Assembly (NCBI GenBank): GCA_001791465.1
Contig: MGER01000069.1
Coordinates: 3,348 to 10,903 of the forward strand
From: Candidatus Uhrbacteria bacterium RIFCSPLOWO2_02_FULL_49_11
GTDB taxonomy: Bacteria; Patescibacteriota; Patescibacteriia; 2-02-FULL-49-11
Length of the DNA: 7,556 nucleotides
Reading direction: 5' to 3'
Position numbers and translations under genes: made by a program. The notes below the pieces were generated by a model. It saw only the letters and a list, made by a program, of their open reading frames with translations, searched no databases and was not told the origin of the DNA. Shown piece after piece: positions 5,138 through 7,556 of this stretch (position 1 is the first letter of the stretch; each line of letters opens with the position of its first letter).

Positions 5138-5267
5138 ACCTTTGAAAAATTCTAAACTCTAAATCCGAAACTCTAAACAAATCTGGAAATTCAAATTCAC
5201 GAAATTTGGATTTTAAACTTTTGAATTTGGAGCTTATTTAGGATTTAGGATTTGTGGTTTAGGATTT
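5138..5267. repeat. ftsE-ftsX spacer of 7-base repeats
   Basis: Two heptad arrays point in opposite directions. The first is CTAAACT-type units at 5152-5179 (four in register, one reading CGAAACT). The second is TTTAGGA units at 5237-5243, 5244-5250 and 5258-5264, with a TTTGTGG unit between. Between them AAATTCAAA (5187-5195) and TTTGAATTT (5220-5228) form a 9-bp inverted repeat. The transcript of ftsEX must cross this, giving a long AT-rich structured leader for ftsX. No coding potential is seen. Confidence 0.75.
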
Positions 5268-5972
5268 CTAAAGCACGTATCTTCCTACTTGCTTATCGGA
5301 AGAGACAATGCCTTGATCCAAGGTAATAACTCTTTTTTTCAGTGAATTGACGGCGTCGCGATTGTGGGTAACCAGCAAGACGGTGGTGCCGAGCTCGTTA
5401 ATCTTCACCAGAAGGTCGATGATCTCGCGCGTATTGATGGAGTCAAGGTTTCCTGTCGGTTCGTCCGCGACGAGGATTTTGGGGCGGTGCACCAGCGCAC
5501 GCGCGATGCTCACCCGCTGCTGTTCACCGCCGGAGAGTTGGTGGGGGAAGCGGTCCATTTTCGTCTCCAAGCCTACGATCGCGAGCACTTGCGGCACCAC
5601 TTCCCGCACCTGAGCGCGTGCGGCGCCCGCGACCTGGAGGGCGAACGCCACATTTTCGCGTACGGTTTTTCGGGGAAGCAGTTTGAAATCCTGGAAGACG
5701 ACGCCAATCTGCCTCCGCAAGAGAGGGATGTCCCCGTGGCGGATGTTAGTGATATCCCACCCTCCTACGATCACGCGCCCTTTGGTCGGGTGTTCTTCTG
5801 CAATAATAAGGCGCACAAGCGTGGTCTTCCCTGTGCCGCTCTGGCCCACAATGGAGACGAACTCGCCGCTGTTGATGGCTACATTCACATCCCGCACCGC
5901 ATAGGTGTGGGGAGGGTAGAATTTGGAGACGTTCCTGAATTGGATTATAGGGACTTTATTTTCCTCGGACAT
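5268..5972 (-). CDS. ftsE: FtsE, cell-division ATP-binding protein
   Basis: FtsE (234 aa) is the cytoplasmic ATPase partner of FtsX. All ABC motifs are present: Walker A GQSGTGKT (43-50), Q-loop Q94 in VVFQDF, signature LSGGEQQR (136-143), Walker B ILVADEP (156-162), D-loop GNLD (164-167) and switch His203 in VTHNRD. The phrase FQDFKLLPRKTVRENV (93-108) is typical of FtsE as opposed to LolD or MacB. The start is taken as the ATG at 5972 (MSEENKVPIIQF). The frame continues seven codons to a TTG at 5993, but that segment (LVFAFYI) is translated repeat DNA and is rejected. No Shine-Dalgarno is visible. It lies 95 bases after the RlpA-like gene and 130 bases before ftsX, all on the minus strand. 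Confidence 0.95.
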   Translation of the reverse strand: MSEENKVPIIQFRNVSKFYPPHTYAVRDVNVAINSGEFVSIVGQSGTGKTTLVRLIIAEEHPTKGRVIVGGWDITNIRHGDIPLLRRQIGVVFQDFKLLPRKTVRENVAFALQVAGAARAQVREVVPQVLAIVGLETKMDRFPHQLSGGEQQRVSIARALVHRPKILVADEPTGNLDSINTREIIDLLVKINELGTTVLLVTHNRDAVNSLKKRVITLDQGIVSSDKQVGRYVL

Positions 5973-6067
5973 AATGTAAAATGCAAAAACCAAAAATCAA
6001 AATGTAAGTATTCCGTCCCGCTTTGCGGGACTCCATAATTTTGAGTTTTGACCTTTGACTTTTGAAT
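5973..6067. repeat. Spacer before ftsE: heptad repeats around a perfect hairpin
   Basis: A perfect hairpin GTCCCGC-TTT-GCGGGAC (6015-6031) sits between two heptad arrays in opposite orientation. On one side are GTAAAAT (5976-5982), GCAAAAA (5983-5989), CCAAAAA (5990-5996) and a TCAAAAT unit (5997-6003). On the other are TTTTGAG (6039-6045), TTTTGAC (6046-6052), CTTTGAC (6053-6059) and a TTTTGAA unit (6060-6066). The hairpin has no T run directly after it in the minus-strand direction, so it is not a clear terminator. Confidence 0.75.
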
Positions 6068-6949
6068 TTATTTCACAATTTCAACCCGTACCGGCATGAT
6101 TCCTCCGCGCGGCAGACCTATGGCGCGGTATGCCACATAATCAAGGTCGATAAGCCTTGCCGTCCACTCTTCAGGGCCATAATCATTCACTCGCACGGTT
6201 ACTGATTTTCCTTTTCGCGCGCTGGGGGAGATGTTGGTTACCTTCAGTATATATTTTTTTGGCGTAAAACGGAAGGCGGCGCAGTTGCAATTCTTCCATT
6301 TGTACCAGCTTGCGATGCCTTCATATACGGTTTCGCTCTCCCGTACGATAAAGCGGCCATAGGGAAGCGGATAGAGCGCTGACACCGCATTGCGCTCAAA
6401 ATCGGTCGTGCTGGCAAGATCGCGCCACCGCGAGAGCCGGTTATCCCAAAAACTGATTATTTTTTTCTTATAGTATGGACCGGTAACGGGAAGTGTGATT
6501 TTGATGGGGGCAGAGGGAAGCCATGGTTTTATCACGGAACTGGTGACATCAATCTGCCATACCGTGGTAGTCGTCGTGGTGGCGTTCCACGCATCCAGAG
6601 GAAGCTCTTCAGGGAGGAGTTGGAGCAGGTTAAGAGTGAGTGGTGTGGAGGTGGTTCGAGGCAATTTTATTTCTACGCCCGGGGTCGTGGTCACCTGCGC
6701 GCCCGCGGTGAGCGAATTTTGTGAGAGCTCAAATCGCGCATGAAATAATTCCTGCGGGACGGGAGGAATCGTTTCCGCGAGTTCCTCAATTGTCGTAGTC
6801 GCAGTCAGCGCAGTGCTTGTGGCGATTTGCGCGTTCGCTCCCTGCGTGGCGCACAATGCGCCCGCAACGATCGCGAGCGCGCAAACCCCCCTCCGCCAGA
6901 GGTTTCTGGCGATATTTTGAGATAATTGAGTGGGATTGTGCGGTTTCAT
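6068..6949 (-). CDS. Exported protein with C-terminal RlpA-like double-psi beta-barrel
   Basis: A 293-aa protein with a Sec-type signal: RNLWRR (15-20), a hydrophobic core (21-35) and a likely cleavage after ANA (38-40). No lipobox cysteine is seen at the cleavage site. A Thr-rich stretch (45-53) follows, then a segment I cannot assign (about 70-200) that includes a Thr run (124-129) and FWDNRLSRWRDLAST (167-181). The C-terminus (about 209-292) matches the RlpA barrel: YEGIASWYKWKN, LKVTN, VTVRVNDYGPE (ND at 255-256), ARLIDLDYVAYRAIG. RlpA proteins of proteobacteria cleave naked glycan strands at the septum. Here the TANGE-like segment and the His of TAAH are not recognisable (CNCAAF instead), so activity is doubtful. 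The position before ftsE suggests an envelope role. The ATG at 6949 gives a complete signal peptide; no Shine-Dalgarno is seen. Confidence 0.85.
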   Translation of the reverse strand: MKPHNPTQLSQNIARNLWRRGVCALAIVAGALCATQGANAQIATSTALTATTTIEELAETIPPVPQELFHARFELSQNSLTAGAQVTTTPGVEIKLPRTTSTPLTLNLLQLLPEELPLDAWNATTTTTTVWQIDVTSSVIKPWLPSAPIKITLPVTGPYYKKKIISFWDNRLSRWRDLASTTDFERNAVSALYPLPYGRFIVRESETVYEGIASWYKWKNCNCAAFRFTPKKYILKVTNISPSARKGKSVTVRVNDYGPEEWTARLIDLDYVAYRAIGLPRGGIMPVRVEIVK

Positions 6950-6960
6950 GAGCAGTAATC

Positions 6961-6989
6961 AGGATACCAATTTTACCCCCTTGCGGCAA
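6961..6989 (-). promoter_or_regulatory. Candidate promoter of the RlpA-like gene
   Basis: On the minus strand TTGCCG (6984-6989), a 17-base spacer and TATCCT (6961-6966) match four of six bases at each box. The expected start near 6954 would leave only about five bases before the ATG at 6949, a nearly leaderless mRNA, consistent with the missing Shine-Dalgarno. A TAAAAT within the spacer is an alternative -10. Confidence 0.35.
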
Positions 6990-7035
6990 CCTTTTCCTGC
7001 GTTCTCAAACGTACTATACTACACTTCTCGGTCAG

Positions 7036-7041
7036 TATAAT
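7036..7041 (+). promoter_or_regulatory. Candidate -10 box of the GGDEF gene
   Basis: A perfect TATAAT lies 11 bases before the ATG at 7053, predicting a start near 7048 and a nearly leaderless mRNA. No -35 is recognisable at 16-18 bases. A second box, TATACT at 7015-7020, could give a longer leader. AT-rich sequence makes chance matches likely. Confidence 0.35.
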
Positions 7042-7052
7042 AAAATAAAGAT

Positions 7053-7556
7053 ATGAGCGAAGTTAATAGACATATTGAAAATACTATTGAACGAGCGCCT
7101 ACAACTAAGGGTATTACTCAGGAAGTTCTCGAACAGAGAGGGCTCTATGCGCGCGGTGATCATGTGAGGATAGACGCTTCCGTCCATGATTGGATTGCTC
7201 GCGAGCGTGATGCCATTAGTCACGAGATGAAACACCGGACAGGGAGCGGTAGATTTTTTGTGCACCATGTCAGGGATGTTATGCGTCGTATATGGGTAAA
7301 GAAAGGGAAGCATCCTGAAGGAAAACCTCCTGAATGGGATGAAGTGGAGGATTTAATCGTAAATAAAATGGACGCTCTGGAGCGCATCGACAGTCATGAT
7401 GAACTCACACAGCTGTTAAACAGGGACGAGCTGTTAAAATTCCTCGCGCAAGAATTAAGAAATCATGAGGGAGAAAAAAGGTCTCTCGTGGTAGCGAATG
7501 TGGATATTGATTTTTTTACCGCATATAACGCGTTTGGCCATAATTTTGGGAATTTG
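7053..7556 (+). CDS. GGDEF-domain protein (putative diguanylate cyclase), 5' part only
   Basis: The open frame begins at ATG 7053 and is still open at the window edge after 168 codons. Residues 1-112 are hydrophilic and mainly helical in appearance, with many Arg, Lys, Asp and Glu and no signal peptide or membrane segment; no sensor domain is recognised. From about residue 113 the start of a GGDEF domain is clear: DSHDELTQLLNRDELLKFL (113-131), matching the family's DxLTGLxNR entry, then VVANVDIDFFTAYNAFGHNFGN, matching the DIDxFKxxND..GH..GD stretch that contributes metal and substrate contacts. In the second match the family Asp after YN is Ala. The GG(D/E)EF signature itself is beyond the edge, so activity cannot be judged. 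It is divergent from the RlpA-like gene across about 100 bases. Confidence 0.85.
   Translation, partial: MSEVNRHIENTIERAPTTKGITQEVLEQRGLYARGDHVRIDASVHDWIARERDAISHEMKHRTGSGRFFVHHVRDVMRRIWVKKGKHPEGKPPEWDEVEDLIVNKMDALERIDSHDELTQLLNRDELLKFLAQELRNHEGEKRSLVVANVDIDFFTAYNAFGHNFGNL

Noticed and set aside
4193..5264. CRISPR array or true telomere
   Set aside because: The units are 7 bases long, degenerate and have no spacers. Arrays of three to five units inside a gene cluster do not indicate a chromosome end.
5973..5993. TTG start seven codons upstream of the chosen ftsE ATG
   Set aside because: The added residues come from the CAAAA-type heptad repeat and no ribosome-binding site supports it. FtsE proteins usually begin close to the conserved IQFRNVSKFY segment.
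4364..6038. Plus-strand open frames opposite ftsX and ftsE, up to 224 codons
   Set aside because: The minus-strand genes carry all expected family motifs; the opposite frames have none.

Overview
The window looks like a piece of a Patescibacteria (CPR), probably Parcubacteria-like, chromosome. This is inference from several traits: compact unrelated housekeeping genes, tRNA genes without an encoded CCA end, almost no Shine-Dalgarno sequences, a Rel/SpoT enzyme without an ACT domain, and spacers packed with small palindromes and short-period repeats. The standard stop codons are used, and nothing suggests a recoded UGA.

Layout. Positions 40-123 hold tRNA-Leu(CAA) on the minus strand, with a promoter back to back with that of parA. 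parA (204-968) and parB (1068-2000) run on the plus strand and form the chromosome segregation pair. parB converges on a rel/spoT gene (2040-3509, minus). A gene-poor stretch of about 700 bases follows (3510-4222). It holds a three-way-junction palindrome, a perfect 10-bp hairpin, an intact tRNA-Gln(TTG), a tRNA-Gln remnant cut off in its anticodon loop by a double-hairpin module, a second copy of that module that carries the -35 of a good promoter, and two related palindromes. Three minus-strand genes then form a cell-envelope group: ftsX (4223-5137), ftsE (5268-5972) and an exported protein with an RlpA-like double-psi beta-barrel (6068-6949). At the right edge a GGDEF-domain gene starts at 7053 on the plus strand and runs out of the window.

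How the genes fit together. ParA/ParB segregate the origin region. FtsE/FtsX form the ABC-type complex that couples division to peptidoglycan hydrolysis, and the exported barrel protein beside them is a plausible cell-wall partner. Rel/SpoT and the GGDEF protein are nucleotide second-messenger enzymes ((p)ppGpp and, if active, c-di-GMP). No phage, CRISPR or transposase gene was seen.

The most unusual material is in the spacers. The DNA before, between and after ftsE and ftsX, and the parA-parB gap, is built of degenerate 7-base units (TTTAGGN-like, TTTTGAN-like, AATTTTC-like). Some of these face each other as inverted repeats around ftsX. The second oddity is the repeated double-hairpin module and its insertion into a duplicated tRNA-Gln. 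At the protein level, the (p)ppGpp hydrolase site carries Asn where Asp is expected, and the RlpA-like barrel lacks residues normally linked to glycan cleavage.
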